NCBI RefSeq assembly: GCF_000682735.1
Contig: NZ_AWFD01000003.1
Span: forward strand, 83,002 to 147,001
Length of the DNA stretch: 64,000 nt
Source of the DNA: Hyphomonas sp. CY54-11-8
GTDB lineage: Bacteria > Pseudomonadota > Alphaproteobacteria > Caulobacterales > Hyphomonadaceae
Direction of reading: 5' to 3'
Shown here: positions 8,855-20,024 of the stretch, piece by piece
Layout: each line of letters starts with the position of its first letter
How positions within the stretch are numbered: position 1 is the first letter of the stretch
The notes under the pieces: model-generated
Seen by the model: the letters and a program-made list of their open reading frames with translations, nothing else
Databases searched by the model: none
Told to the model about the DNA's origin: nothing
Translations under genes and position numbers: made by a program

Positions 8855-9844
8855 GTGAAAGCCGTTGTCGCCGAGACGCTCGAGTCGCTCGAAAGCTACC
8901 AGTTCAAGGACGTCGAAACACCTGCGCCGAAAAAAGGCCAGGTACTGATCCGCGTGGCTGCGTGCGGCGTCGGCTATGTCGATGCGCTGGTTGCGTTGGG
9001 GCGCTACCAGGTCAAACCACCGCTGCCGCACACACCGGGCCGAGAGGTCTCTGGCATCGTCGAAGCGGTCGGAGACAGCGTCTCCGGGATCTCCGTGGGC
9101 GACCGGGTCATGACAATGACGGCGAACGGCTTTGCCGAATATGCGCTCGCGCCGGCAGCCATGGTCATCAAGCTTCCGCAGACGATCGGTTTCGTCGAAG
9201 CGGCCAGTCTGCCCCTCAATTACCTGACAGCCCAGCATGGCCTGAAGGATCGCGCCGCTTTGGCAGCAGGTGAGACGGTGCTCGTCTTCGGCGCGGCAGG
9301 CGGTGTCGGGTCTGCAGCGACCCAGGTCGCCAAGGCGCTCGGCGCCCGCGTCATTGCCGCGGCCTCTACGGAAGAGAAGCGTGCCTTCGCGCTGGCGCAT
9401 GGCGCCGACGATGTCATCGACACAGAGCCCGAAGGCTGGCGCGACCGGCTGAAGGCGCTGACTGGCGGCAAGGGACCGGACGTGGTCTTTGATCCTGTCT
9501 GCGGCCCGCTCTTTGAACCTGCCTTCCGGTCACTGCGTTGGCGCGGACGGCACATGGTGGTGGGCTTTGTCGGCGGTCCGATCCCGGCGCTGCCGTCAAA
9601 CCTCACGCTGATGAAGGGCGCGGCCCTGATGGGCGTCGATGTCCGCCAGCATCTCGAATATGAGCTGCCTCAGGCGATTGCTGCCCTGCAGGAAATTGCG
9701 GGCTGGGCAGCTGACGGAAAGATCCGTCCACCTGTCGGCAAGGTCTACCCGTTCAGCCAGTTCGGCGAGGCCATGGTCTTCGCCCTTTCCGGCAAGGGCG
9801 CTGGCAAGGTCGTGCTCGAAGTCGCGCCAAATGGCGGCGCCTGA
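8855..9844 (+). CDS. NADPH:quinone-type oxidoreductase (MDR superfamily)
   Basis: 329-aa medium-chain reductase without structural zinc. It has the N-terminal GroES-like fold (CGVGYVDALVALGRYQ, PHTPGREVSGIVEAVG) and a Rossmann domain with VFGAAGGVGSAATQVAKALGA. The family reduces quinones, enones or related carbonyls with NAD(P)H; the substrate is unknown. The start is GTG with a GTGAGGAT ribosome-binding site about 8 bases upstream. It is inserted between def and fmt, both of which act on formyl-methionine, without an obvious connection to that role. Confidence 0.88.
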   Translation: MKAVVAETLESLESYQFKDVETPAPKKGQVLIRVAACGVGYVDALVALGRYQVKPPLPHTPGREVSGIVEAVGDSVSGISVGDRVMTMTANGFAEYALAPAAMVIKLPQTIGFVEAASLPLNYLTAQHGLKDRAALAAGETVLVFGAAGGVGSAATQVAKALGARVIAAASTEEKRAFALAHGADDVIDTEPEGWRDRLKALTGGKGPDVVFDPVCGPLFEPAFRSLRWRGRHMVVGFVGGPIPALPSNLTLMKGAALMGVDVRQHLEYELPQAIAALQEIAGWAADGKIRPPVGKVYPFSQFGEAMVFALSGKGAGKVVLEVAPNGGA

Positions 9845-9900
9845 GACCGGCGGCAGCCTGCCGCTTTGCAAGCCCTTGATTAACCGATAAGTCCGCGCCC

Positions 9901-10854
9901 ATGACCAACCCGCTCCGCATCGCCTTTATGGGAAGCCCTGATATTGCCGTTGGCGTGCTGAAAGCGCTGATCGCGGCCGGGCACGACATTGCCTGCGTCT
10001 ATTCCCAGCCGCCGCGCCCCGCCGGCCGTGGCAGGAAGCTGATGCCAACGGCTGTCCACGCTTTTGCCGAATCGCGGGGGCTGGAAGTCCGCACACCGAA
10101 AAGTCTGAAGAAAGAACCGGAGCAGGAAGCATTCGCTGCGCTCGGCCTCGATGCCGCCGTGGTCGTTGCCTTTGGCCTGATCCTGCCGCAGGCGATCCTC
10201 GATGCCCCGCGCCTTGGCTGCCTCAACATGCACGCCTCGATCCTGCCGCGCTGGCGGGGCGCCGCGCCGATCCAGCGCGCCATCATGGCGGGCGACACGG
10301 AAACCGGCGTCGATGCCATGCTGATGGATGCCGGGCTTGATACCGGTCCGGTGCTCGCCTCGCGCCGCACACCGATCACCACCGAAGACACCGCCGGCAG
10401 CGTGCATGACCGGCTGGCGGACCTCGCCGCAGAGCTTGCCCCTTACGCGCTGGCCGGCCTTGCCGATGGCAGCCTGACGCCCCGGCCACAGCGGGAAGAG
10501 GGGATCACATATGCCCACAAGCTGGGCCCGTCAGATCAGAAGGTCGACTGGACCCGCCCGGCGCGTGAGGTGGACTGCCAGATCCGGGGGCTGTCACCGT
10601 TCCCGGGCGCGTGGTGCGAATGGACCCCGCCGGGCAGCGCAACGCCAGTGCGTCTGAAGCTGCTCAATTCCCGGCTTTCAGGCCGCGAAACGTCCGCGCC
10701 TGCGGGCATGGTGCTGGACGACAATCTGCTGGTCGCTTGCGGGGACGGCAGCGCCGTGCGCCTGACGCGCCTGCAGAAACCGGGCGGAAAGCCGCTCGAC
10801 TCGGATGTCTTCCTGAATGGCCAGCCGATCCCTCCGGACACGATGCTTGTCTGA
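9901..10854 (+). CDS. fmt: Methionyl-tRNA formyltransferase
   Basis: 317-aa enzyme that formylates initiator Met-tRNA using 10-formyl-tetrahydrofolate. The catalytic triad Asn109, His111 and Asp147 is visible in LNMHASILPRWRGAAPIQ and DAGLDTGPV; the tRNA-contacting C-terminal OB domain follows. Length is normal. It belongs to the def-fmt-truA neighbourhood, interrupted here by an oxidoreductase before it and a GNAT gene after it. Confidence 0.96.
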   Translation: MTNPLRIAFMGSPDIAVGVLKALIAAGHDIACVYSQPPRPAGRGRKLMPTAVHAFAESRGLEVRTPKSLKKEPEQEAFAALGLDAAVVVAFGLILPQAILDAPRLGCLNMHASILPRWRGAAPIQRAIMAGDTETGVDAMLMDAGLDTGPVLASRRTPITTEDTAGSVHDRLADLAAELAPYALAGLADGSLTPRPQREEGITYAHKLGPSDQKVDWTRPAREVDCQIRGLSPFPGAWCEWTPPGSATPVRLKLLNSRLSGRETSAPAGMVLDDNLLVACGDGSAVRLTRLQKPGGKPLDSDVFLNGQPIPPDTMLV

Positions 10855-10878
10855 GCAAATGTAATTTCTGCGTGTGTT

Positions 10879-10906
10879 TAGAACTGTTGCAACTTCACCA
10901 GTTCTA
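10879..10906. repeat. Inverted repeat downstream of fmt
   Basis: TAGAACTG and CAGTTCTA form a perfect 8-bp dyad around a 12-base spacer, 25 bases after the fmt stop. No U-tract follows on either strand, so it is a weak terminator candidate; it may instead be an operator for the following GNAT gene. Confidence 0.5.
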
Positions 10907-11026
10907 GCCTAGGGTGCAGGAAGTGCTGGGGGGTCAGTGCCGGACGCCAGATTGGTAATATCTAAAGGGGTATGAGGGCCCAGCAGGGTCCCCATGCCTT
11001 GTTGTTGCGACCAGAACGGCCACCAA

Positions 11027-11515
11027 ATGAACAAAACCTGGATCCGCCGGCTGAAGCCTGAAGATCTTGATAAAGTCGCCGCCCTCAACACACTGGCCTT
11101 CGGTGGCACCGAAGAGGCCTCCATTGTGCGGCACCTGCATGCGGATCACGACTCTCTCCTGTCGCTTGTCACACACAGGGGGGATGAACTGGTCGGCCAT
11201 ATTGAGTTTTTTCGTATCCTCATAGGTGGAAAGCCGTCTGCTGTCGGGTTGGGGCCGATGAGCGTGCTCCCGGAACTGCAGGGACGGGGAATCGGCAGTT
11301 CACTTGTCCGCATGGGCCTGCTGGTCATGGCCGGGCGGGGCGAGAGTCTGGTCTTCGTGCTCGGGCATCCGGAATTCTATACGAAGCTTGGATTTTCGGC
11401 CGATCTGGCCAAGCCGTTTGTCGCGCCCTGGTCGGGTCCGGCCTTCATGGCGCACGCCATCAATCCGGGCGCACCGGAATCGGGCGAATTGACGTATCCG
11501 GCTGCCTTCGGCTAG
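11027..11515 (+). CDS. GNAT family N-acetyltransferase (YhbS-like)
   Basis: 162-aa acetyltransferase. The acetyl-CoA binding site is seen in MSVLPELQGRGIGSSLVRMG (Q/R-x-x-G-x-G/A), preceded by beta strands VGHIEFFRI and SAVGLGPM and followed by VLGHPEFYTKLGF, the typical COG3153/YhbS pattern. The substrate is unknown. An in-frame ATG at 10994 would add 11 residues; I chose the ATG at 11027 because the domain begins immediately (WIRRLKPEDLDKVAAL). It ends 11 bases before truA and probably shares its transcript. Confidence 0.85.
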   Translation: MNKTWIRRLKPEDLDKVAALNTLAFGGTEEASIVRHLHADHDSLLSLVTHRGDELVGHIEFFRILIGGKPSAVGLGPMSVLPELQGRGIGSSLVRMGLLVMAGRGESLVFVLGHPEFYTKLGFSADLAKPFVAPWSGPAFMAHAINPGAPESGELTYPAAFG

Positions 11516-11526
11516 GGGCGGGGCCG

Positions 11527-12279
11527 ATGCCCCGCTACAGACTCCTCATCGAATACCATGGCGGCCCCTTCCAGGGCTGGCAAAAGCTGCCGGATGTGCC
11601 GACGGTCCAGGGCACGCTGGAGGCGGCGGCTGCGCAACTGGATGGCGCTCCCGTCGAGGTGTTCGGCGCGGGCCGTACTGACAGCGGTGTGCACGCGACC
11701 GGCCAGGTCGCGCATATGGACCTTCAGATCGACCGGGGCCGCAAGGTTGCCGATGCGATGAACTTCCATCTTCGCCCGCACCCGATTGCGGTGCTGAAGG
11801 CGGAGGAAGTCAGCGAAGACTTTCACGCACGCTTCAATGCGACCCAGCGGCATTATCGCTATGTGATCATCAACCGGCGGGCAGACCTCGCGCTGGACCG
11901 GGGGCTTGCTTGGCGGGTGCCGTCAAAACTCAGTGCAGAGAAGATGCACGAGGCCGCACAGGCGCTGGTCGGCACGCATGACTTTACCACCTTCCGCGAT
12001 ACAGACTGCCAGGCGCTGACGCCCGTAAAGACGCTGAACGAGATCAGGGTCTGGCGGGAAGGTGAGCGCGTCATCGTTACCTGCCGGGCGCAGAGCTTTA
12101 TCCACCGGCAGGTCCGCTCCATGGTCGGCAGCCTGGTCGATGTCGGCCGGGGCAAGCAACCGGTCAGCTGGATCGCCGATATCCTCGCCGCCGCCGACCG
12201 CACGCAATGTGGCCCTATCGCCCCGGCAGACGGGCTCTACCTGACGCAGGTCGATTACGATCAGGCTGCGCGTTCCTGA
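11527..12279 (+). CDS. truA: tRNA pseudouridine(38-40) synthase
   Basis: 250-aa enzyme that isomerises uridines in the anticodon stem-loop of tRNAs. The catalytic aspartate is Asp52 in GAGRTDSGVHATGQ; the early YHGGPFQGWQ and later FHARFNATQRHYRY and RQVRSMVGSLVDVG motifs are typical. It closes the def-fmt-truA group and converges with the APC permease gene. Confidence 0.96.
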   Translation: MPRYRLLIEYHGGPFQGWQKLPDVPTVQGTLEAAAAQLDGAPVEVFGAGRTDSGVHATGQVAHMDLQIDRGRKVADAMNFHLRPHPIAVLKAEEVSEDFHARFNATQRHYRYVIINRRADLALDRGLAWRVPSKLSAEKMHEAAQALVGTHDFTTFRDTDCQALTPVKTLNEIRVWREGERVIVTCRAQSFIHRQVRSMVGSLVDVGRGKQPVSWIADILAAADRTQCGPIAPADGLYLTQVDYDQAARS

Positions 12280-12326
12280 ACACAGTGAACGGAATTGCGT
12301 ATGGAAAGCCCGACGTATTTCGGCTT

Positions 12327-13625
12327 CTATTCGCTCCGCCACACTTTCAGGAAAAAGCGTTCGAAGGCAAAGACAATCAGGATGCCCGATGCAGCGATCA
12401 GGACAATGGCCGGATCAGCATGCCATTTCAGAACAAGAAATGCGGCGAGCGCCAAGGCATCCAGCACCATGGCCGTGATCAACACAAGCGGCGTTGCACC
12501 TACATCCTTTCTGAGGTGCCGGAACACACCCCAGTGAATGATAATGTCCATCACAAGGTAGAAGATTGCCCCGAGAGACGCGATCCGGCTGAGATCGAAC
12601 AAGGCAGCAAGAAGTGCGGCAGCGACCACAGTGTAAACGAGCGTGTGACGCTGGACAGTTCCGGGCATACCGAAATGTTCATGCGGGATGAGGCTCATAT
12701 CGGTCAGCATGGCCAGCATGCGTGACACCGCAAAAAGACTGGCAAGCAGGCCGGAAGCGGTCGCGATAATCGCGATCGCCACGGTGAACCACAGCCCGTA
12801 ATTGCCGAGTGCAGGCCGGGCGGCTTCAGCCAGTGCATAGTCTTTCGCTGAAATGATATCCGGGATCGACAGCGTGGACCCAACTGCAAAACAGACCAGC
12901 AGATAGACAAATGTACAGATGGCCAGCGAGATCATGATCGCCCGCCCGACATTCCGTTTCGGGTCTTTCACCTCGTCGCCGCTATTGGTGATGGTCGTGA
13001 AGCCCTTGAAGGCAAGGATGGCCAGAGCCACACCGGCCAGGAAGCCGCCGGGTGAAGTGTCGCTTACGAGATCCTTTTCTGCGGGCTGAAAGCTGAAGCC
13101 GGCTGCCCAGAGCGCCACCAGGGCGAAGATCAGTATTCCGCCTATCTTCAGGATTGCTGTAATCTGAGAGATGCGGTCGATAAGCTGATTTCCGGCAATG
13201 TTGATTACAAAGGCGAGAATGATCAGGCCAACGGCCAGCAACGGCACCAGCATGCCGCCTTCGATGCCGAAAAGCTGCAAGGTGTAAGTGCCGAAGGTCC
13301 GGGCGACGAGACTCTCATTGATGATCATGGAAAAGGCCATCAGCAGGGCCGCACCGCCTGTCACAGTCGACGGTCCATAGGCGCGCTTCAGGATCATGGC
13401 GATGCCGCCCGCGCTCGGATACTTGTTCGACACCTTGATGTAGGAATAGGCGCTGAAGCCGCTCACGATCGCTGCCGCGAGGAAGGCCAGCGGAAAGAGG
13501 CTCCCAGCGAGTTCGGCGACCTGTCCTGTCAGCGCAAAGATGCCGGCGCCAATCATGACGCCAGTGCCCATGGCCACCGTTCCTGAAAGGGTCAGCGACC
13601 CTTGCTCGTATTGGTCTTCACGCAT
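12327..13625 (-). CDS. APC family amino acid permease
   Basis: 432-aa polytopic inner-membrane transporter with about 12 hydrophobic segments. The N-terminal GTVAMGTGVMIGAGIFALTGQVAELAG pattern is the substrate- and ion-binding first helix of the amino acid/polyamine/organocation superfamily. ITNSGDEVKDPKRNVGRAI is the usual cytoplasmic loop. Specificity cannot be assigned. It starts 30 bases after the copper-ATPase stop on the same strand, so the two could be cotranscribed, though a functional link is not obvious. Confidence 0.9.
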   Translation of the reverse strand: MREDQYEQGSLTLSGTVAMGTGVMIGAGIFALTGQVAELAGSLFPLAFLAAAIVSGFSAYSYIKVSNKYPSAGGIAMILKRAYGPSTVTGGAALLMAFSMIINESLVARTFGTYTLQLFGIEGGMLVPLLAVGLIILAFVINIAGNQLIDRISQITAILKIGGILIFALVALWAAGFSFQPAEKDLVSDTSPGGFLAGVALAILAFKGFTTITNSGDEVKDPKRNVGRAIMISLAICTFVYLLVCFAVGSTLSIPDIISAKDYALAEAARPALGNYGLWFTVAIAIIATASGLLASLFAVSRMLAMLTDMSLIPHEHFGMPGTVQRHTLVYTVVAAALLAALFDLSRIASLGAIFYLVMDIIIHWGVFRHLRKDVGATPLVLITAMVLDALALAAFLVLKWHADPAIVLIAASGILIVFAFERFFLKVWRSE

Positions 13626-13655
13626 TCGAATTTCCCGCGGAATTGACCGCGCTGT

Positions 13656-15893
<2,238 letters not shown>

Positions 15894-16019
15894 GGTGCAA
15901 AGGTAAGCACGATCGTGCCAGGAAAGAAGGGGCACGTTCAAAAGGATCTGACGCGAAGTCAGGCTTGCGGGCGCGTCGTTCCGCACTAGCCTCCCCGTCA
16001 AAAGACAAGGGAGCGAAAC

Positions 16020-17255
16020 ATGGCGATTGATTTCACGATACCGGAAGAGGCGAAAGAAGTACGCGAGCGCGTGCGCAAATGGGTGCAGGAAGAATGCATC
16101 CCCGCCGAGAAGGCGATGGCGGCGGGCAAGCCCTACAAGGAAGTGCTGGCCGAGCTGCGCGCCAAGGCCCGCGCGAAGGGTCTGTGGCTACCCTTCTTCC
16201 CGGTCGAGCATGGCGGTATGGGCCTCGGGCCGCTCGCCAACGCACTGGTCCAGATGGAACTCGGGCAGAGCCATCTCGGCGCGCTCTCCATGAACTCCCA
16301 GGGTCCGGACGATGCCACCATGCTGACGCTGCTGGCACACGGCACAGACTTCCAGAAAGAGAAATACCTGAAGCCGCTGATCAATGGCGAGAAGCGGATC
16401 TGTTATTCCATGACGGAGAAGGCCGCGGGCGCCGACGCCACCGGCATGAAGACGACCGCCGTGAAAGACGGCAAGGGCAACTACGTCCTCAACGGTGAGA
16501 AATGGTTCTCCTCCGCCGCCACCGCTGCCGACATCGCAGTCGTCATGGCCAAGACCAATCCGGAAGCGCCGCGCCACCAGCAATATTCCACCTTCATCGT
16601 GGAGCTGCCGAACCCCGGCTACAACATCATTCGCGATATCCCCACCATGGCGGTCCACGGGCCGCACTATGCCGAAATGGGCGGTGGCCATGCCGAGGTG
16701 AAGATCGAGAATCTCGTCGTGCCGGAAGAGAACCTGCTCGGCGGCGAAGGGCAGGGGTTCGCCATGGGCCAGCACCGGCTTGCTTATGGGCGCCTGCGTC
16801 ACGGCATGCACAATGTCGCCATGGCTCAGCGCGCACTTGATCTGGCGACGGAACATGTCACCAGCCGCGAAACTTTCGGCAAGAAGCTGGAAGACCGTCA
16901 GGGCGTCCAGTTCATGCTGGCCGAATGTGCCAGCCAGCTCTACATCGCGCGCTTGATGCTGATGCACATCGCCTACAAGGCCGAGAACGGTATGGACATC
17001 CGCCAGGAGAATGGCATTGCGAAAGTGTTCCTCGCCAATATGGTGCACAAGGTGGTGGACACCGCGATCCAGCTGCACGGCGCGCTCGGCTATTCGCTCG
17101 ATACGCCGCTGGCCGCCTGGTACACCCACATCCGCTCCCAGCGCCTCGTTGACGGGCCGGATGAAGTGCACAAGTGGATCACCGGCAAGAACGTGATCCG
17201 CGCCTACAAGAAAGACGGCACCAGCGCCGCCGCAGCCGGTGGAGACCTGCTGTGA
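16020..17255 (+). CDS. Acyl-CoA dehydrogenase family protein
   Basis: 411-aa flavoprotein. It has the N-terminal helical domain ([19 protein letters not shown]), the FAD-binding [20 protein letters not shown] and [10 protein letters not shown] segments, and a C-terminal [17 protein letters not shown] stretch. The family oxidises acyl-CoA thioesters at the alpha-beta bond in fatty-acid or amino-acid breakdown. The ribosome-binding site is GGGAG. The last codon overlaps the next gene (GTGA), so both are translated in a coupled way. The usual catalytic glutamate cannot be placed with certainty. Confidence 0.92.
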   Translation: MAIDFTIPEEAKEVRERVRKWVQEECIPAEKAMAAGKPYKEVLAELRAKARAKGLWLPFFPVEHGGMGLGPLANALVQMELGQSHLGALSMNSQGPDDATMLTLLAHGTDFQKEKYLKPLINGEKRICYSMTEKAAGADATGMKTTAVKDGKGNYVLNGEKWFSSAATAADIAVVMAKTNPEAPRHQQYSTFIVELPNPGYNIIRDIPTMAVHGPHYAEMGGGHAEVKIENLVVPEENLLGGEGQGFAMGQHRLAYGRLRHGMHNVAMAQRALDLATEHVTSRETFGKKLEDRQGVQFMLAECASQLYIARLMLMHIAYKAENGMDIRQENGIAKVFLANMVHKVVDTAIQLHGALGYSLDTPLAAWYTHIRSQRLVDGPDEVHKWITGKNVIRAYKKDGTSAAAAGGDLL

Positions 17256-17617
17256 TCAAGCTGACTTTCTGTCTGCGGCGCCTACCGCATCTCACGCGGG
17301 AGGAGTTCCAGACCTACTGGCGGGAGACCCACGCCCCGCTAGTGGCCAAGCATGCGGAGGTGCTCGGCATCCTCCGCTATGTCCAGAACCATACGGCGTA
17401 CGATGAAATGAATGCGGGTATGCAGGCCAGCCGCGGCGGGCCGCCTTCCTATGACGGCGTCGCCGAACTCTGGTTCGAAAGCGAAGAGGCGATGGCCGCC
17501 AATACCAGCGAGGCGGCGGCGAAAGCCGGCAGGGAACTCCTGGAGGACGAGAAGAAGTTCATCGACCTCGCCAACTCCCCCCTCTGGTTCGGGGACGAGT
17601 TCGAGGTGGTGAAATAG
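17252..17617 (+). CDS. EthD domain-containing protein
   Basis: 121-aa ferredoxin-like-fold protein. The opening [22 protein letters not shown] with HAPLVAKHAEVLGILRYVQNH is the EthD signature (dimeric alpha-beta barrel, like the partner of ethyl tert-butyl ether monooxygenase). The start is GTG at 17252, overlapping the acyl-CoA dehydrogenase stop in GTGA; a GGAG lies 8-10 bases upstream. Tight coupling suggests a partner role in the same pathway. Its last 26 codons recur in decayed form at 18478-18555. Confidence 0.87.
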   Translation: MIKLTFCLRRLPHLTREEFQTYWRETHAPLVAKHAEVLGILRYVQNHTAYDEMNAGMQASRGGPPSYDGVAELWFESEEAMAANTSEAAAKAGRELLEDEKKFIDLANSPLWFGDEFEVVK

Positions 17618-17642
17618 TCCGCTCGGGCCGCTCCACGCGCGG

Positions 17643-18353
17643 CTAGATATCCCATCCCATGTACATGCCGGTGATGCCGAGCGCGTCAACACAGGCGTGG
17701 GCGATGATCAGGGGCCAGAGGTTTCGCTTGTAAAGCACGAACAGGCCGCCGATGACGGCCCCGATCATGCCCGTCGTGATCCATCCGCTGAGGCCCTGAT
17801 AATAGAAATGACCATATCCGAAGATCAGCCCTGCGATGAAGACAGCCAGAACAGGTGCCAGAGGCAGGCCTTTGAAGGCTGTCTGCAGCCGCGTGATGAG
17901 ATAGCCGCGGAAGAACATTTCTTCTGCCAGTCCGCCGCTGACGATGCCGATGGCAAGCCACATCAGATAGACTGGCAGGTTTCCGGCGATGCCAGTAAAG
18001 CGATCCGTTGCCGCGTCCTGGCCTTCTGGCAGGGGCTCAATTCCGATGGCTTGCAAGGCCACTTGCGTAACAACGCCGGTAACGATGATCGCGACGATGC
18101 CCAGCAGGGTCTGAGGCACCATGAGCCATTTGCTCTTCGCTCCCGGAACTGCGCGCAGTCCCATGCCTGACCAGTATATGCCCCGGCGTCGCAGATAGAC
18201 GGTCAGGAGAACCAGCAGCGTGATGAGAGAAACAGGACCGGAAAATCGCCAGAAGAAATGATCGAGCGCGGCCTTGGAAAGAAACGCGATAGCCACGACG
18301 GCAATAACTTCCGCCAGCGCTTTGGAGCGCTCGCGGTTCGAATAGGTGTTCAT
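17643..18353 (-). CDS. CPBP family intramembrane metalloprotease
   Basis: 236-aa membrane protein with about seven or eight hydrophobic segments. The family motifs are EEMFFRGYL (EExxxR), a downstream FGYGHF and IIAHACVDALG, which supply the membrane-embedded metal ligands. Bacterial CPBP proteins act in protein modification, bacteriocin immunity or membrane stress. The frame extends to 18548, but I chose the ATG at 18353: the extra residues are the antisense of an EthD-like remnant and a GAGGGA element precedes the chosen start. It is transcribed towards the EthD gene and converges with it. Confidence 0.88.
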   Translation of the reverse strand: MNTYSNRERSKALAEVIAVVAIAFLSKAALDHFFWRFSGPVSLITLLVLLTVYLRRRGIYWSGMGLRAVPGAKSKWLMVPQTLLGIVAIIVTGVVTQVALQAIGIEPLPEGQDAATDRFTGIAGNLPVYLMWLAIGIVSGGLAEEMFFRGYLITRLQTAFKGLPLAPVLAVFIAGLIFGYGHFYYQGLSGWITTGMIGAVIGGLFVLYKRNLWPLIIAHACVDALGITGMYMGWDI

Positions 18354-18456
18354 GATCTGGAAGTCCCTCTGGGTTTGCTCCCGCCTGAAGTTCGGCGAAC
18401 ATGAGGAGGATGCCGCGAGGCAGCTATTTGGATGCAGACGGGTGAGGAAAGAATCT

Positions 18457-18555
18457 GGACCGCCAACAGTCGGTGCCGAATTGCTCGGGGACAAGAGGAA
18501 ATGCATCGCTCTCGCCAATTCCCCACTCTGGTCAGGGAATAAGTTCAAAGTTGTT
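18457..18555 (+). pseudogene. Decayed fragment of an EthD-like gene
   Basis: The + strand frame here reads ELLGDKRKCIALANSPLW, then SGNKFKVV. Over 26 codons (18478-18555) it matches the C-terminal 26 codons of the intact EthD gene (17534-17611) at 17 positions. Upstream bases 18457-18480 also look like a shortened copy of the GGPPSYDGVAEL region, implying an internal deletion. No start, no complete domain and no stop at the expected place remain. It lies between the divergent CPBP and MscS genes and is most simply the remnant of a duplicated EthD gene. Confidence 0.75.
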
Positions 18556-18596
18556 GGCTCGTCCTTGCCGCCGCGGATGGAACCTTTCTGCGTCTC

Positions 18597-20021
18597 GTGT
18601 ATTCTGGGAGAGTGAATTCGCGTTCAAACCTGACCGGCGTTCCCGCCGTGCTGACGGGCTGGCTCTTCGCCGGCTTGATGGTGCTTTGCCTCGTCCTGAT
18701 GAGCCCGGCCGCGCTGGCGCAGGCACCTGAGCCGCCGACAGACCCGACCCCCGCCATCCAGACGCCCCCGCCGCAGGCAGGCGATGCGGAGATCAAAACG
18801 CGCATCTCGGAAATTTTTGCCGAGATCGCGACGCTGCGCCGGGTGACTGTGGAGGTGAACCATGGCGTCGTGACGCTGGGTGGGGAAGTGGCCAGCAGTG
18901 CCGCCGTCACCCGCGCCGAGGAGATTGCCTTGCGCGTGAATGGCGTCGTCACGGTTGAGAACCAGATCGAACGGCGCCTCGCGGTGGAGGACAGTTCCAC
19001 ATCGATCTTCGGAGATCCGTCCAGCCGCTTGCAGAAAGTCTACCGCGCCCTGCCGCTCTACGGCGTGTCGCTGGGCGTGTTCCTGGTCATTGTGCTTTTC
19101 GGGCATTTGCTCGCCTCATGGCGCAGCTTCTGGCGCCTCATTCTGCCCAACCCATTCCTGGTGGAGCTCGTCTCCGGCGCATTCCGCATCGTGATGCTGC
19201 TGGTCGCGTTGATTGCGGCGATGAACATTCTTGGCGCGACGGCGATGATGGGCACGATCCTCGGCGGGGCGGGCGTGATCGGCCTCGCCATCGGCTTCTC
19301 CGTGCGCGACACGCTGGAGAACTACATCTCCTCCATCATGCTCAGTGTACGCCAGCCCTTTCGCGCGAACGAGCATGTCGTCATCGACCAGCATGAAGGC
19401 AAGGTGATGCGGCTCACCTCCCGCTCCACCGTCCTGATGACGCTGGACGGCAATCATCTGCGCATCCCGAACTCTACCGTCTTCAAGGCAGTGATCCTGA
19501 ACTATACCCGCAATCCGGAACGCCGGTTCCAGTTCGATCTCGGTGTCGATGCGGCCGACGATCCGGTCGCGGCTATGCAGCTCGGCCTCGACCGGATGAA
19601 GGCGCTGCCCTTCATCCTGCAGACGCCGGAGCCTGAGGCCTTCATCCAGACGGTCGGCGATTCCAATATCGTGCTGCGCTTCATGGGGTGGGTCGACCAG
19701 CGGGAGACGAATTTCGGCAAGGCCCGAGGCCTCGCCATCGCGGCGACCAAGGATGCACTGGAGGAAGGTGGCTTCACCCTGCCGGAGCCGATCTACCGCG
19801 TCCGCTTCGACAGCGGCGTAGAGGATGCGCTGAAAAGCACGAAGCCGGCACCCGGTGCAGCCGCCCGGCCGCCGCAAGCGCCGCCACGCCCGAAAGCCCC
19901 CGTCGACACGAGCGAGGCCGCCGACGTCGCCGCCGACAATACGATCGACGAAAAAGTCGCCGCCGAACGCGCCAGCAGCAAGGAAGCCGACCTGCTGGAT
20001 GAAGAAAGCCCGGTTGAGTAG
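18597..20021 (+). CDS. Mechanosensitive channel with BON domain
   Basis: 474-aa inner-membrane protein. A signal-type segment (about 18-42, ending PAALAQA) is followed by a Pro-rich linker and a BON domain (about 63-126, VTVEVNHGVVTLGGEVAS), which in other proteins binds lipids or peptidoglycan. Membrane helices near 155-180 and 190-240 lead to the MscS pore and beta domain: GGAGVIGLAIGFSVRDTLENY, then HLRIPNSTVFKAVILNYTRN. The C terminus is a low-complexity Pro/Ala/Glu tail. The start is uncertain: GTG at 18597 or GTG at 18612, neither with a well-spaced ribosome-binding site. Confidence 0.88.
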   Translation: MYSGRVNSRSNLTGVPAVLTGWLFAGLMVLCLVLMSPAALAQAPEPPTDPTPAIQTPPPQAGDAEIKTRISEIFAEIATLRRVTVEVNHGVVTLGGEVASSAAVTRAEEIALRVNGVVTVENQIERRLAVEDSSTSIFGDPSSRLQKVYRALPLYGVSLGVFLVIVLFGHLLASWRSFWRLILPNPFLVELVSGAFRIVMLLVALIAAMNILGATAMMGTILGGAGVIGLAIGFSVRDTLENYISSIMLSVRQPFRANEHVVIDQHEGKVMRLTSRSTVLMTLDGNHLRIPNSTVFKAVILNYTRNPERRFQFDLGVDAADDPVAAMQLGLDRMKALPFILQTPEPEAFIQTVGDSNIVLRFMGWVDQRETNFGKARGLAIAATKDALEEGGFTLPEPIYRVRFDSGVEDALKSTKPAPGAAARPPQAPPRPKAPVDTSEAADVAADNTIDEKVAAERASSKEADLLDEESPVE

Positions 20022-20024
20022 GGC

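Noticed and set aside
12207..12725. + strand open frame overlapping truA and the APC permease
   Set aside because: Antisense of the permease's C-terminal helices, with no hydrophobic or domain pattern of its own.
15894..16001. N-terminal extension of the copper ATPase
   Set aside because: No similarity to the family, and it lies in the divergent promoter region before the acyl-CoA dehydrogenase.
18354..18548. N-terminal extension of the CPBP protease frame
   Set aside because: It is the antisense of the EthD remnant; the family begins at the ATG at 18353.
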